A stretch of 12,374 bases of DNA from an uncultured Muribaculaceae bacterium (lineage in GTDB: Bacteria; Bacteroidota; Bacteroidia; Bacteroidales; Muribaculaceae), in the NCBI GenBank assembly GCA_910579845.1, contig CAJTWL010000046.1, positions 1-12,374 of the forward strand, given 5' to 3'. Shown piece by piece: positions 1-6,965 of this stretch. The notes under the pieces are model-generated. The model saw only the letters and a list, made by a program, of their open reading frames with translations, did no database searches and was not told the DNA's origin. The first letter of the stretch is position 1. Each line of letters starts with the position of its first letter. The translations under genes were made by a program, and so were the position numbers.

Positions 1-49
1 TAAGTGCTTTCTCGATGTTTTCGCCTTCTTTTACTGGTACGATAATCAT
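1..49 (-). CDS. rpsU: 30S ribosomal protein S21 (bS21), N-terminal part
   Basis: Only the first 16 codons are inside the window; the gene runs off the left edge. They read MIIVPVKEGENIEKAL, the characteristic start of Bacteroidales bS21, a small basic protein of the 30S platform that sits near the 3' end of 16S rRNA. In Bacteroidota, bS21 together with bS18 and bS6 is known to hold the 16S anti-Shine-Dalgarno tail in an occluded position, so this protein helps explain why most genes here lack a Shine-Dalgarno. The bases just upstream of the ATG are A/T-rich with no Shine-Dalgarno; the only GGAGG lies 47 nt further upstream inside the leader. The gene has its own promoter and so is probably transcribed separately from the aminopeptidase/carbonic anhydrase pair upstream. 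Identity rests on 16 residues, but they are distinctive. Confidence 0.9.
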   Translation of the reverse strand, partial: MIIVPVKEGENIEKAL

Positions 50-133
50 GTTTTGATCTTTTATTTTTTAATTCTTTATCAATATTATTTCACTATCCTC
101 CGGAGGGCAACATGCAGGCCCCGGCGGGTAAAG
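50..133 (-). promoter_or_regulatory. rpsU 5' leader with CCTCCGGAGG palindrome and possible hairpin
   Basis: The predicted untranslated leader has two halves. The promoter-proximal half (about 133-97) is GC-rich and can form a 6-bp stem: CCGGGG (124-119) pairs with CUCCGG (105-100), including one G-U pair, across a 13-nt loop. It also carries a perfect 10-bp palindrome CCTCCGGAGG (97-106) that places an anti-Shine-Dalgarno-like CCUCC beside a Shine-Dalgarno-like GGAGG. The distal half (96-50) is A/T-rich and unstructured. GGAGG is 47 nt from the ATG, too far for ordinary initiation. A regulatory role, such as S21 autocontrol, is inference. Confidence 0.45.
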
Positions 134-138
134 CGTTG

Positions 139-169
139 CAAAATTATATAATCTTCAAAAAACGGCAAA
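139..169 (-). promoter_or_regulatory. rpsU promoter (Bacteroidota type)
   Basis: Read on the minus strand, TTTG (169-166) is followed by exactly 19 nt and then TAATTTTG (146-139). This is a full match to the phylum consensus TTTG-N19-TAnnTTTG recognised by the Bacteroidota primary sigma factor. The start of transcription should lie near 132-134, giving a leader of about 84 nt before the rpsU ATG at 49. Confidence 0.8.
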
Positions 170-236
170 ATTTTAACCGTAAAAAATTGAATTTATAACG
201 ATTGATTTTGCAAATAAGAGCCTGAAACCCTTTCTT

Positions 237-256
237 AGAAACTGTTTAAATTTATT
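237..256 (+). repeat. Left terminal inverted repeat of the element
   Basis: AGAAACTGTTTAAATTTATT is exactly complementary to 401-420. The first base, A237, also belongs to the flanking TTA, so the true arm may be 19 or 20 bp. The 17 bases 235-251, flank included, recur in inverted orientation at 993-1009. Confidence 0.85.
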
Positions 257-419
257 TTCAGAGGATTTTGAGAAGTATTTTTGAGATGTTTCTGCGAGTC
301 GAAGAGGGAGAAACCTCCCGGTTTTGACCGATGAGACTTGGCGGAAACAGCCAAAAAGACTCTCAAAAGACCTGAAAGAATTTCTATAATATTTTTTCGT
401 AATAAATTTAAACAGTTTC
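238..419. mobile_element. MITE-like palindromic element, ~182 bp
   Basis: The ends are perfect 19-bp inverted repeats, GAAACTGTTTAAATTTATT at 238-256 and its complement at 401-419. They are flanked on both sides by TTA (235-237 and 420-422), a possible 3-bp target duplication. The arms continue to pair inward: TTCAG 257-261 with 372-376, TTTTGAGA 266-273 with 361-368, TGTTTC 287-292 with 344-349. A terminal hairpin GGGAG/CTCCC (306-310/315-319) closes on AAAC. The whole element can therefore fold into one long imperfect stem on either strand. It has no plausible coding sequence, so it looks non-autonomous, either a MITE or a REP/BIME-like repeat. I do not recognise the parent transposase. It lies between the carbonic anhydrase stop codon and the rpsU promoter, where it could also act as a terminator. 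The remaining bases between promoter and element (170-234) hold nothing I can name. Confidence 0.7.
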
Positions 420-420
420 T
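401..420 (-). repeat. Right terminal inverted repeat of the element
   Basis: AATAAATTTAAACAGTTTCT is the exact complement of 237-256. Its last base, with 421-422, forms the TAA stop codon (minus strand) of the carbonic anhydrase gene, so the element lies immediately after that stop and leaves the protein intact. Confidence 0.85.
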
Positions 421-953
421 TAGATTGCGTCCTCCGGATTTTCGTCATACCATTTGCTGTACATAAGATAGTTCTTTGCTATCTTTATGTTCATCTCCTT
501 GGCTTTCTCCGGCTCGACCATTTTAATGAATTTGGCAGGACTTCCCGCCCACATCTCGTGGGGACCGATCTGTGTGCGGCTGAGTACAACCGAACCGGCG
601 GCTACAAGAGCGCCTTCTCCGACAACAGCGTCATCCATCACTACTGCCCCCATTCCTATCAGTGCGTAATCGTGGATCTTCGCACCGTGTATCACGACGT
701 TGTGGCCGATTGACACGTCGTTGCCGATCTCTATTGTAGATTTCTGATATAATGTATGCAATACGCTGCCGTCCTGAATATTGACACGGTCACCAATGCG
801 AATTGAATTTACATCGCCGCGAAGAACGGTGTTGAACCAAACACTGCAGTCATTCCCGATCATCACGTCGCCGATGATTGAGGCGTTCTCTGCCAAAAAA
901 CAATTTTCCCCTATACTGGGTGTGAATCCTCTAACTGATTTTATATACGCCAT
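420..953 (-). CDS. Gamma-class carbonic anhydrase family protein (hexapeptide-repeat, YrdA-like)
   Basis: A 177-residue cytoplasmic left-handed beta-helix protein of the YrdA/PaaY/gamma-carbonic anhydrase family, which typically forms trimers with a metal at each subunit interface. Hexapeptide repeats run from about residue 12 to 135. The family's key positions are present: R45 and D47 in LRGDVNS, Q60 and D61 in NIQDGS, and three histidines, H66 (VLH), H84 (IGHN) and H89 (VIHG), with the 5-residue H84-H89 spacing seen in the Cam prototype (H117/H122). A helical tail of about 35 residues packs after the helix. Catalysis of CO2 hydration is possible, but many YrdA-like proteins show no such activity, so the substrate is uncertain. 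The gene starts 52 nt downstream of the aminopeptidase stop with no visible promoter between, so the two are probably cotranscribed. Its stop codon abuts the palindromic element. Confidence 0.88.
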   Translation of the reverse strand: MAYIKSVRGFTPSIGENCFLAENASIIGDVMIGNDCSVWFNTVLRGDVNSIRIGDRVNIQDGSVLHTLYQKSTIEIGNDVSIGHNVVIHGAKIHDYALIGMGAVVMDDAVVGEGALVAAGSVVLSRTQIGPHEMWAGSPAKFIKMVEPEKAKEMNIKIAKNYLMYSKWYDENPEDAI

Positions 954-992
954 TTCTTTGTGTTAAGTAATGATTTAGATGTTGTTGATGTG

Positions 993-1009
993 ATTTAAAC
1001 AGTTTCTAA
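993..1009 (-). repeat. Solo copy of the element end, overlapping the aminopeptidase stop codon
   Basis: On the minus strand this reads TTAGAAACTGTTTAAAT, identical over 17 bases to 235-251 (left end of the palindromic element plus its TTA flank). Similarity stops there, and no partner inverted copy is visible nearby. The TAG stop of the aminopeptidase gene (1008-1006) lies inside the repeat. Confidence 0.75.
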
Positions 1010-2793
1010 ATGACTTTGCATTTTTCGGCAAGCCATTTCTGCTCGTCAGGCTGCAGAAGCGGAGACAACTCTTTGTAAACTTTGTCGTGATAATTGTTGA
1101 GCCACTCGATCTCAGATTCCGTCATTATCTCCTTTTCGATAAGGGTGGTGTCGAACGGGAAGAGAGTGAGAACCTCAAAATGATAGAAGTCACCGAAACC
1201 GGTGGTTTTCCAAAGTTCTGTGGCTATCAGATTCTCGCATCGGATGCCGTATTCTCCTTCAAGATAAAGACCCGGTTCGTTGCTTGTTATCATTCCGGGT
1301 TGTAATGCCACATTGACATCGTTGAGACGGATGCTTTGAGGACCCTCGTGGCAGTTGATAAAGAATCCTACACCGTGACCAGTGCCGTGATAATATGCTT
1401 TCCCTTCGTTCCATAGATATTGGCGTGCCAGTACGTCAAGCTGTCCGCCGCGTGTTCCCTGCGGGAAGATTGCCCGTGCGAGTGCTATGTGCCCTTTCAT
1501 TACGAGAGTGAAATCATGTTTTTGCTCTGCAGTAGGAGTCCCTAATGCAATGGTGCGGGTGATATCCGTTGTGCCGTAAGTATATTGTCCGCCTGAGTCC
1601 ACAAGCAGCAGACCGTTGCCTGTGACCGGTATGTCACTCTCCTCTGTGGCTTCGTAGTGTACGATGGCTCCGTGACCGTTCCACCCGAGAATGGGTGAGA
1701 ACGACTCGTCGACGCAACTCGGGTCGGCAAGGCGCAGGGCACGCAGTGTCTTCCCCAATCCGAGTTCTGTAAGTGTGCCTTTGGGATACTCATTCTCAAC
1801 CATCATGAAGAAACGGGTCAGAGCCACTCCGTCCTTCTTCATGGCAGTCTTGAGATTGGAGATCATGGAAGCGTTCTTTATGCTTTTCAGTTTAGCCACC
1901 TGACTGCCGCCGAATACCGGTGTGCATGATATATGGTCGTAAAGTCCGCGGGATGTCTTGTCGGGATCTATGAGCAGGCGTGTCTCTTTGGGGAGAGTCT
2001 CAACAAACTGCAGCACATCTTCATATGGTCGGGTCTCAAAATTATATTTCTTCAGATGCGCCTCTACTTCAGGAGTGAGTTTCTTGTTGTCGATGAAGAG
2101 TACGCGCTTGTTATTGTCGATATACAGATATGCTACGAAAATAGGGGAGAAAGCTATATCTCCGGCTGTCCGCAAATTTGTCGCCCAGGCGATATCGTCG
2201 AGTGCGGAAAGAAGAATGGCGTTGCCCATTTCGCTTTTTACGGCGTCGAGAATGCGTGACATCTTGCTGTCTACAGTCTCTCCGACAATTTTCTCATCGT
2301 GGATGAAGAGTCTGTTGACCGGTCGTTCGGGTCGCTCGTTCCAGATATAATCGAACAGAGGGAAGTTGTCATTTAGTTTTACGCCATTGTCATCCAGTTC
2401 CTGTTGCAGACGCTGTGCCCATGAAATGGAGAATGTCATGCCGTCTATGGCTACGGTCTGACCGGCGCTGGTGTGCTCGGTAACCCAGTCGATTAGATCA
2501 ACGGCTTCGGGACCGTCCTCTTTCATCATTTTGAATCCGGTGTCTTTCAACTGGTCTTCGGCCTGAATGAAATATCGGGAGTCGGTCCAGCAGTATGCTT
2601 CATCGGCAAGAACTACCGCTGTGCCGTTTGTGCCGTTGCCTGATTCGAAGCCGGTGAGCCATTCGCGTCCCCGCCAGTGTCTGGGCGGAAGCTCGCTCTG
2701 GTGCGGGTCTGTACCGGATACGATAACAACATCTATCCCTTTCTCTTTCATGACTTGTCTCAGCGAGGCAAGATATTGTGCGTTCTTTTTCAT
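1006..2793 (-). CDS. pepP: Aminopeptidase P family protein (Xaa-Pro aminopeptidase, M24B)
   Basis: A 595-residue metallopeptidase that removes an N-terminal residue when proline is second. The length fits the three-domain eukaryotic-XPNPEP1-like form: two creatinase N-terminal-like domains (about residues 1-310), a pita-bread M24 catalytic domain (about 320-535) and a short C-terminal domain. The five dinuclear-metal ligands are visible: D399 in LLLVDSGG, D410 in TTDITRT, H473 in GTGHGVGF, E506 in SNEPGLY and E520 in IRCENL. Their spacing of 11, 63, 33 and 14 closely follows human XPNPEP1. No signal peptide is seen, so it is probably cytoplasmic. I chose the ATG at 2793 (MKKNAQYLASL); the frame stays open to a TTG at 2850, but that lies inside the likely promoter. 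It is the first gene of a probable two-gene unit with the carbonic anhydrase-like gene. Confidence 0.93.
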   Translation of the reverse strand: MKKNAQYLASLRQVMKEKGIDVVIVSGTDPHQSELPPRHWRGREWLTGFESGNGTNGTAVVLADEAYCWTDSRYFIQAEDQLKDTGFKMMKEDGPEAVDLIDWVTEHTSAGQTVAIDGMTFSISWAQRLQQELDDNGVKLNDNFPLFDYIWNERPERPVNRLFIHDEKIVGETVDSKMSRILDAVKSEMGNAILLSALDDIAWATNLRTAGDIAFSPIFVAYLYIDNNKRVLFIDNKKLTPEVEAHLKKYNFETRPYEDVLQFVETLPKETRLLIDPDKTSRGLYDHISCTPVFGGSQVAKLKSIKNASMISNLKTAMKKDGVALTRFFMMVENEYPKGTLTELGLGKTLRALRLADPSCVDESFSPILGWNGHGAIVHYEATEESDIPVTGNGLLLVDSGGQYTYGTTDITRTIALGTPTAEQKHDFTLVMKGHIALARAIFPQGTRGGQLDVLARQYLWNEGKAYYHGTGHGVGFFINCHEGPQSIRLNDVNVALQPGMITSNEPGLYLEGEYGIRCENLIATELWKTTGFGDFYHFEVLTLFPFDTTLIEKEIMTESEIEWLNNYHDKVYKELSPLLQPDEQKWLAEKCKVI

Positions 2794-2847
2794 ATCTTCT
2801 GTCTTTCCATTTGAATTTCCAAAAATACTCAAAATTCTCAAATACAA

Positions 2848-2878
2848 CAAAACTAATTTAGGTCAGATACAAGTGAAA
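2848..2878 (-). promoter_or_regulatory. Likely promoter of the aminopeptidase gene
   Basis: On the minus strand TAGTTTTG (2855-2848) matches TAnnTTTG, and 19 nt upstream lies TTTC (2878-2875), one base from the TTTG -33 element. Transcription would start near 2841, leaving about a 48-nt leader before the ATG at 2793. This also argues against the upstream TTG start. Confidence 0.5.
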
Positions 2879-2921
2879 ATACGAGTTGTGATTAGAATTA
2901 GATTAATTATTTTGCAATCTG

Positions 2922-2950
2922 TTTGAAAATAAGAAAAATTTTTTATCTTG
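2922..2950 (+). promoter_or_regulatory. Likely promoter of the MG2/plug-domain gene
   Basis: TTTG at 2922-2925 is followed by 18 nt and TATCTTG (2944-2950), a one-base-shorter form of the phylum -7 box TATCTTTG. The ATG follows 29 nt later. The 186 bp between the two divergent start codons (2793 and 2980) thus hold two back-to-back promoters. Confidence 0.55.
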
Positions 2951-2979
2951 CGCGATAATCTAACGAAAGGTCGATATAA

Positions 2980-5538
2980 ATGTTAAACAAGACGATATTT
3001 TCATATTTTATTGCACTGGTTTCAATTATAAGTTTTGTAAATGAAATCCGGGCTATTGAGCCTGATTCGCTTGCCTGGCGTCTCGCTTACCAGGTTTGGA
3101 GTTATCCTCAGGAAAAGGTTTATGTGGCTACTGACCGCGATATTTACGTTGCGGGAGATACAATCCGTTTTCGCGCCTTTCTCGTTGACGCGACTTTGCT
3201 GAATCAAAAGAAGGATGGCAGTAAATATGTCTACGTTGAACTTACTGATCCGTTCGGCAAAAATATAAAGAGAATAAAAGTCCGCAGGAATGAGGGTATC
3301 TTCGCCGGTTATATTCCTCTTGATGAGGAGATGGCGGAAGGAAGCTACACATTGGGAGGATATACGCTGTTTATGAAGAATCAGGGTGATGAATATGTAT
3401 TCCGCAAGGAGTTGCCGATCAAAAGTCAGATGTCGAAAAAGTATGAGCTTAGGACAAACATGGAGGGGAACACACTTGTCACCTCTCTGAATCAACGGTT
3501 CAACGACGCACGCGTGACAGCCAACAATGTATCATTGTATTCTAAAAACGGACCGATTAGAGAATACGTGCATAAACGCAGTTCATTAGGATTTAATATC
3601 AGTAAAAAAGTAAGGGGTGAGGGTGTGGTGAAAGTTAAATATGACAGATATGAGAAATTTGTCAAACTTCCGCCAGATACATCTTCATTTATGGTAACAT
3701 TTCATCCGGAGGGCGGATATCTCATCCCAAATGTAAAGAATCGGGTGGGGTTTAAAGCGATTGCAGCCAATGGTTTGGGGAAGGATATAAAAGGTATAGT
3801 GTTAGCCGAGGACGGTACAGACATTGCTGAGTTTGAGAGCTTGCATTTGGGTATGGGCAGCTTTGAGTTTGTTCCGACAACAGGTGTGCAGTATGAAGCC
3901 GTTGTTAATGGGCGCCGGTTTCCTCTTCCTATGGCGCAACCAGCTGCAGCTGTAGTAGCAATTCCGAAAACGGAAGCTGATTCTATTATGATATGTATTA
4001 AGGGGAAATGTCCTGTCAATGCCATTTTATTTGCGAACAACAGCGGGGTGCCTAAGTATGTCGCAACAATAAAAAATGATACGAATAAAATAAGTCGCAA
4101 AGAGCTTGGTCAAGGGCTTGTGCAGTTACTGCTACTGGATGAAACAGGAAAGATATTGAGCTCTAGGTTGATTTTCAATCGTGACGGTTATATCTATGGA
4201 GATTCGATTATGGATCTTCCGAGAGGTGATTATGCAGTCTCGATACGTACCAGCGGTTCTGCACCTGATGTGGGTCGCTCGATTGTAGCGGAACTTATGC
4301 TTCAAAGCGAGTTGGAAGGTCATATCGAGAACCCCGATTATTATTTTGAGTCGGATGACGCGGCGAGAGACCGGGATCTTGACAACTTGTTGCTCACGCA
4401 GGGTTGGGAGAGATATGATCTTCCGATGGTGTTTGCCGGTAATTTTGCGGAACCTGTAGAGCCGATGGAGATTGGAGGAGCGCTGAGCGGGACGGTTAAG
4501 TCAAGATGGACAGCAAAGCCGCTTAGGGATGCGGCTGTAAATGTTATTGCACCGGGGTTGAAGTACGTAAATGTGGAGTCGACCGATTCCCTAGGCAGAT
4601 TTACAATAGAGGGTCTTGAATGGCAGGACGGGACTGTTTTTGCGCTAAGAGCTTATAACAAGAATGGCAATCCTGAACATAATCTTGAGATTGATGCAGA
4701 TGACAGGATGTCTGTTTCATCCTTGAGCGAGGAATATTCAAGCCAAGATGCTAAAGATGATTATAAGTTTTCCAACGGAGCCGTATGGCTTGATGAGCTT
4801 GAGGTAAAGGCTTATAAATCCGATGAAGAACAAAGATTGGAAATGCTTAAGGCTATAGGTGTCAGGATGATTTCCGGTGATGAAATCAAAGCAAACAACT
4901 ATACTTCATACGAAGAGGTTATCAGAAAATTTCCGGGTTTGAGAACCGAGAATGGGAATTTGGTAAATGTGGGTTCAAAGGCAAGCCTGAATAATCGCCA
5001 TGCAGGTTTTGTGGAGTTATGGGTTGATGGTGTCAGGTGGCAATCAAGCTCTGCTGAAAATGAACCTGTATTAGTTGGTTCTTTTGATGGAAGACTGTTC
5101 CATTCAGGTCCTGTAAAAGCACTTCCAACATATTCTCTCGGAGTGGCTCATACTTTTACAGAGTTCGCAGCAGCCTACCCAATTCATATGATGGAATATA
5201 TTCAATACTATCGTCCGTCAATCGCACTGATAATAAGTCAAAGTGCCGCAGCCGGCGCAGGGGCACTTGTTATGACTACTAAAAATGGATCTAAAGTAAG
5301 GGATTGGGATAGAGATCTTTTTGTAAAAAGTATAATGCCAATAGGATACCAAAAGCCTGGAGACTCATACAGTCCTTATTTTTCATACGATCCTATTGGG
5401 ACAGAATATGTAGTTTCCTCGGCATGGTATCCCGCAATATCTAATTTAAAGAACACTTCTAAAATAGAAAATGGGGATATTTTCCTAAATGGTATTTCAG
5501 ACAATGGCGTGCCTGTTCACATTGGGAAAAGAAATTAG
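2980..5538 (+). CDS. Exported MG2 / carboxypeptidase-regulatory-like / TonB-plug-like protein, no beta-barrel
   Basis: An 852-residue protein with a predicted signal peptide (hydrophobic residues about 6-21, likely cut after A25 in NEIRA-IE), so it acts outside the cytoplasm. An MG2-like strand region of the alpha-2-macroglobulin type follows; its hallmark is VATDRDIYVAGDTIRFRAF (about residues 48-66). Around 495-550 is a carboxypeptidase-regulatory-like beta-sandwich (GTVKSRWTAKPLRDAAVNV, then DSLGRFTIEGL). From about 635 to 770 is a TonB-dependent-receptor plug-like segment (SYEEVIRKFPGL, and later MEYIQYYRPS and GAGALVMTTKNG). The chain ends about 80 residues later, so the ~600-residue outer-membrane barrel of a true TonB receptor is absent. 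Such proteins are common in Bacteroidales and often annotated as TonB receptors; their function is unknown to me. A periplasmic or surface role in binding or assembly is inference. No SusD-like partner is adjacent, and the gene appears monocistronic. Confidence 0.8.
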   Translation: MLNKTIFSYFIALVSIISFVNEIRAIEPDSLAWRLAYQVWSYPQEKVYVATDRDIYVAGDTIRFRAFLVDATLLNQKKDGSKYVYVELTDPFGKNIKRIKVRRNEGIFAGYIPLDEEMAEGSYTLGGYTLFMKNQGDEYVFRKELPIKSQMSKKYELRTNMEGNTLVTSLNQRFNDARVTANNVSLYSKNGPIREYVHKRSSLGFNISKKVRGEGVVKVKYDRYEKFVKLPPDTSSFMVTFHPEGGYLIPNVKNRVGFKAIAANGLGKDIKGIVLAEDGTDIAEFESLHLGMGSFEFVPTTGVQYEAVVNGRRFPLPMAQPAAAVVAIPKTEADSIMICIKGKCPVNAILFANNSGVPKYVATIKNDTNKISRKELGQGLVQLLLLDETGKILSSRLIFNRDGYIYGDSIMDLPRGDYAVSIRTSGSAPDVGRSIVAELMLQSELEGHIENPDYYFESDDAARDRDLDNLLLTQGWERYDLPMVFAGNFAEPVEPMEIGGALSGTVKSRWTAKPLRDAAVNVIAPGLKYVNVESTDSLGRFTIEGLEWQDGTVFALRAYNKNGNPEHNLEIDADDRMSVSSLSEEYSSQDAKDDYKFSNGAVWLDELEVKAYKSDEEQRLEMLKAIGVRMISGDEIKANNYTSYEEVIRKFPGLRTENGNLVNVGSKASLNNRHAGFVELWVDGVRWQSSSAENEPVLVGSFDGRLFHSGPVKALPTYSLGVAHTFTEFAAAYPIHMMEYIQYYRPSIALIISQSAAAGAGALVMTTKNGSKVRDWDRDLFVKSIMPIGYQKPGDSYSPYFSYDPIGTEYVVSSAWYPAISNLKNTSKIENGDIFLNGISDNGVPVHIGKRN

Positions 5539-5680
5539 TAGCCCTTTATGTTGAATGCGTTGATTGTAGCATGCGCTTTGTAAGGTATGTGCGTGGCGTT
5601 CCTTTCTAATAGGTTGTTTGTGTCATAAACGATTAATTGGGAATTGTGAAGCCGATGTAGTTTAGGTTTCTTTTGCAGGC

Positions 5681-5700
5681 AGTGTAAAAGTAGTGTAAAA
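5681..5700 (+). repeat. Tandem 9-mer AGTGTAAAA, 11-bp period, upstream of the GlmU-like gene
   Basis: AGTGTAAAA occurs at 5681-5689 and again at 5692-5700, two bases apart, so the copies fall on the same face of the helix. They overlap the expected -33 region of the next promoter and could be an operator or activator site. The rest of the 5539-5716 interval shows no gene and no convincing terminator. Confidence 0.4.
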
Positions 5701-5716
5701 AATTAATTATATTTTT

Positions 5717-5724
5717 TATCTTTG
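5717..5724 (+). promoter_or_regulatory. -7 box of the GlmU-like gene promoter
   Basis: TATCTTTG followed by C is a perfect phylum -7 element, preceded by a T-run. The matching -33 position (5694-5697) reads TGTA rather than TTTG, so the upstream element is weak. The start of transcription should be near 5731, giving a leader of about 32 nt before the ATG at 5763. Confidence 0.65.
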
Positions 5725-5762
5725 CAGACCAACTTGATGAATAAATAACATATCAGATAAAA

Positions 5763-6965
5763 ATGAGTGAAAAGATAGTGCTGTTTGACAGCCAAGAGGC
5801 GTTTGAAAATCTGTTGCCTCTTTCTTATACCCGCCCTGTGGGCGCATTTCGTGTCGGAATACTTAAGATTCATGAGAAGTGGGAGAAACTGTTGTCGGCG
5901 GAAGTTTCTTTTCTGCCTGTAGATTATCTGAGAGAAAAATTTCCGGTGAATCTGAACGGTGAGGAGACAGCTCTTTTTATATCGGGTAATATTCTTCCTG
6001 ATGAGGATTTTGTCGCGCAGGTATGTGCTCTGTCTGACGGCTGTGCGCTTGAATATAATGGCGAATGCATGGCATTCAGGGGATCTCTTGCTGATTTTCT
6101 CGGGAAAAAACGGGATGCTGTGAAAGCGGGAATTGAACCACGTGCTCTGAAATATGTATTCGATGTTTTTTTAAGAAACGGAGAGGAGATAAAGAGGGAT
6201 TTCAGATTGCTTACCGATGGGCGGGTTGGCTGTAATCCGAATCCTACCGTTACTGTGCTCGGAGATCTGACGGATGGGACCGGAAATCCGATGCTGTTCA
6301 TAGAGGATGGCGCTGAAGTCAATTGCGCTATCCTTAATCTGAAGAACGGTCCTATATATATAGGTAAGGATGCCGAAGTCATGGAGGGAGCCATAATTCG
6401 CGGACCGTTTGCGTTATGTGAACATGCCACTGTAAAGATGGGGGCTAAAATATACGGAGACACTACCTTCGGCCCATATTGCAAAGTAGGAGGCGAGGTG
6501 AGCAATACTGTAATCTTCGGATTCAGCAATAAGGCTCATGACGGCTATCTTGGAAATGCGGTGGTTGGAGAATGGTGTAATTTAGGCGCGGGTGCCAATT
6601 CCTCAAATCTTAAGAATGATTATTCCAAAATCAGGATATGGAATTATGCGCAGCAGAGGTTCATGCGTACGGATATGCAGTTTTGCGGTCTGATTATGGG
6701 TGATCATTCCAAGGCCGGCATAAACACGATGTTCAATACGGCTACGGTGGTCGGGGTAGGAGTGAATATTCACGGTTCCGGTTTCCCGAGACAGTTTATT
6801 CCGAGTTTCCAGAACGGAAGTCCTGAAGGCGGTTTTACGGATGTCAGCATCGACAAGTTTATGGAGGTGGCAGGCAAGGTAATGTCAAGACGCAACATCG
6901 TGCTCAATGATATAGACCGCCATATTCTTGAATATATTTACGCTTCCGCCGCAAGATTCAAATAG
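5763..6965 (+). CDS. GlmU-related putative sugar-phosphate nucleotidylyltransferase/acetyltransferase
   Basis: A 400-residue cytoplasmic protein resembling the Bacteroidota-specific alternative GlmU family (annotated under TIGR03991). The N-terminal part carries the family's signature LLPLSYTRPVGAFRVGI (residues 17-33) but no classic nucleotidyltransferase loop of the LAAGxGTRM type. From about residue 157 the chain becomes a left-handed beta-helix (VTVLGDLTDG, IYIGKDAEVMEGAIIRGP, VKMGAKIYGDTTFGP). Its NLGAGANSSNLKNDY resembles the acetyl-CoA-binding region of GlmU (NIGAG...NYDG), and GINTMFNTATVVGVGVNIHG completes the coil. It is proposed to act in UDP-GlcNAc formation, that is, acetylation and/or uridylylation of glucosamine-1-phosphate, feeding peptidoglycan and lipid A. 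This is family-based and, as far as I know, not well proven. The gene stands alone with its own promoter and a probable terminator. Confidence 0.82.
   Translation: MSEKIVLFDSQEAFENLLPLSYTRPVGAFRVGILKIHEKWEKLLSAEVSFLPVDYLREKFPVNLNGEETALFISGNILPDEDFVAQVCALSDGCALEYNGECMAFRGSLADFLGKKRDAVKAGIEPRALKYVFDVFLRNGEEIKRDFRLLTDGRVGCNPNPTVTVLGDLTDGTGNPMLFIEDGAEVNCAILNLKNGPIYIGKDAEVMEGAIIRGPFALCEHATVKMGAKIYGDTTFGPYCKVGGEVSNTVIFGFSNKAHDGYLGNAVVGEWCNLGAGANSSNLKNDYSKIRIWNYAQQRFMRTDMQFCGLIMGDHSKAGINTMFNTATVVGVGVNIHGSGFPRQFIPSFQNGSPEGGFTDVSIDKFMEVAGKVMSRRNIVLNDIDRHILEYIYASAARFK

Noticed and set aside
173..448. 91-codon minus-strand open frame covering the palindromic element
   Set aside because: It runs through both inverted repeats and into the carbonic anhydrase gene's end. 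Its translation simply reflects the repeat, and there is no promoter or family resemblance.
2794..2850. 19-residue N-terminal extension of aminopeptidase P from a TTG
   Set aside because: The start would lie inside the predicted -7 box, TTG starts are rare, and the ATG at 2793 gives the usual family N-terminus.
3022..3495. 157-codon minus-strand open frame opposite the MG2/plug gene
   Set aside because: The plus-strand protein has a signal peptide and recognisable domains through this region; the antisense frame has no recognisable features.
5539..5680. Possible terminator or small gene after the MG2/plug gene
   Set aside because: GTTT...AAAC near 5610 gives only a 4-bp stem with no T-run, and no open frame looks coding.
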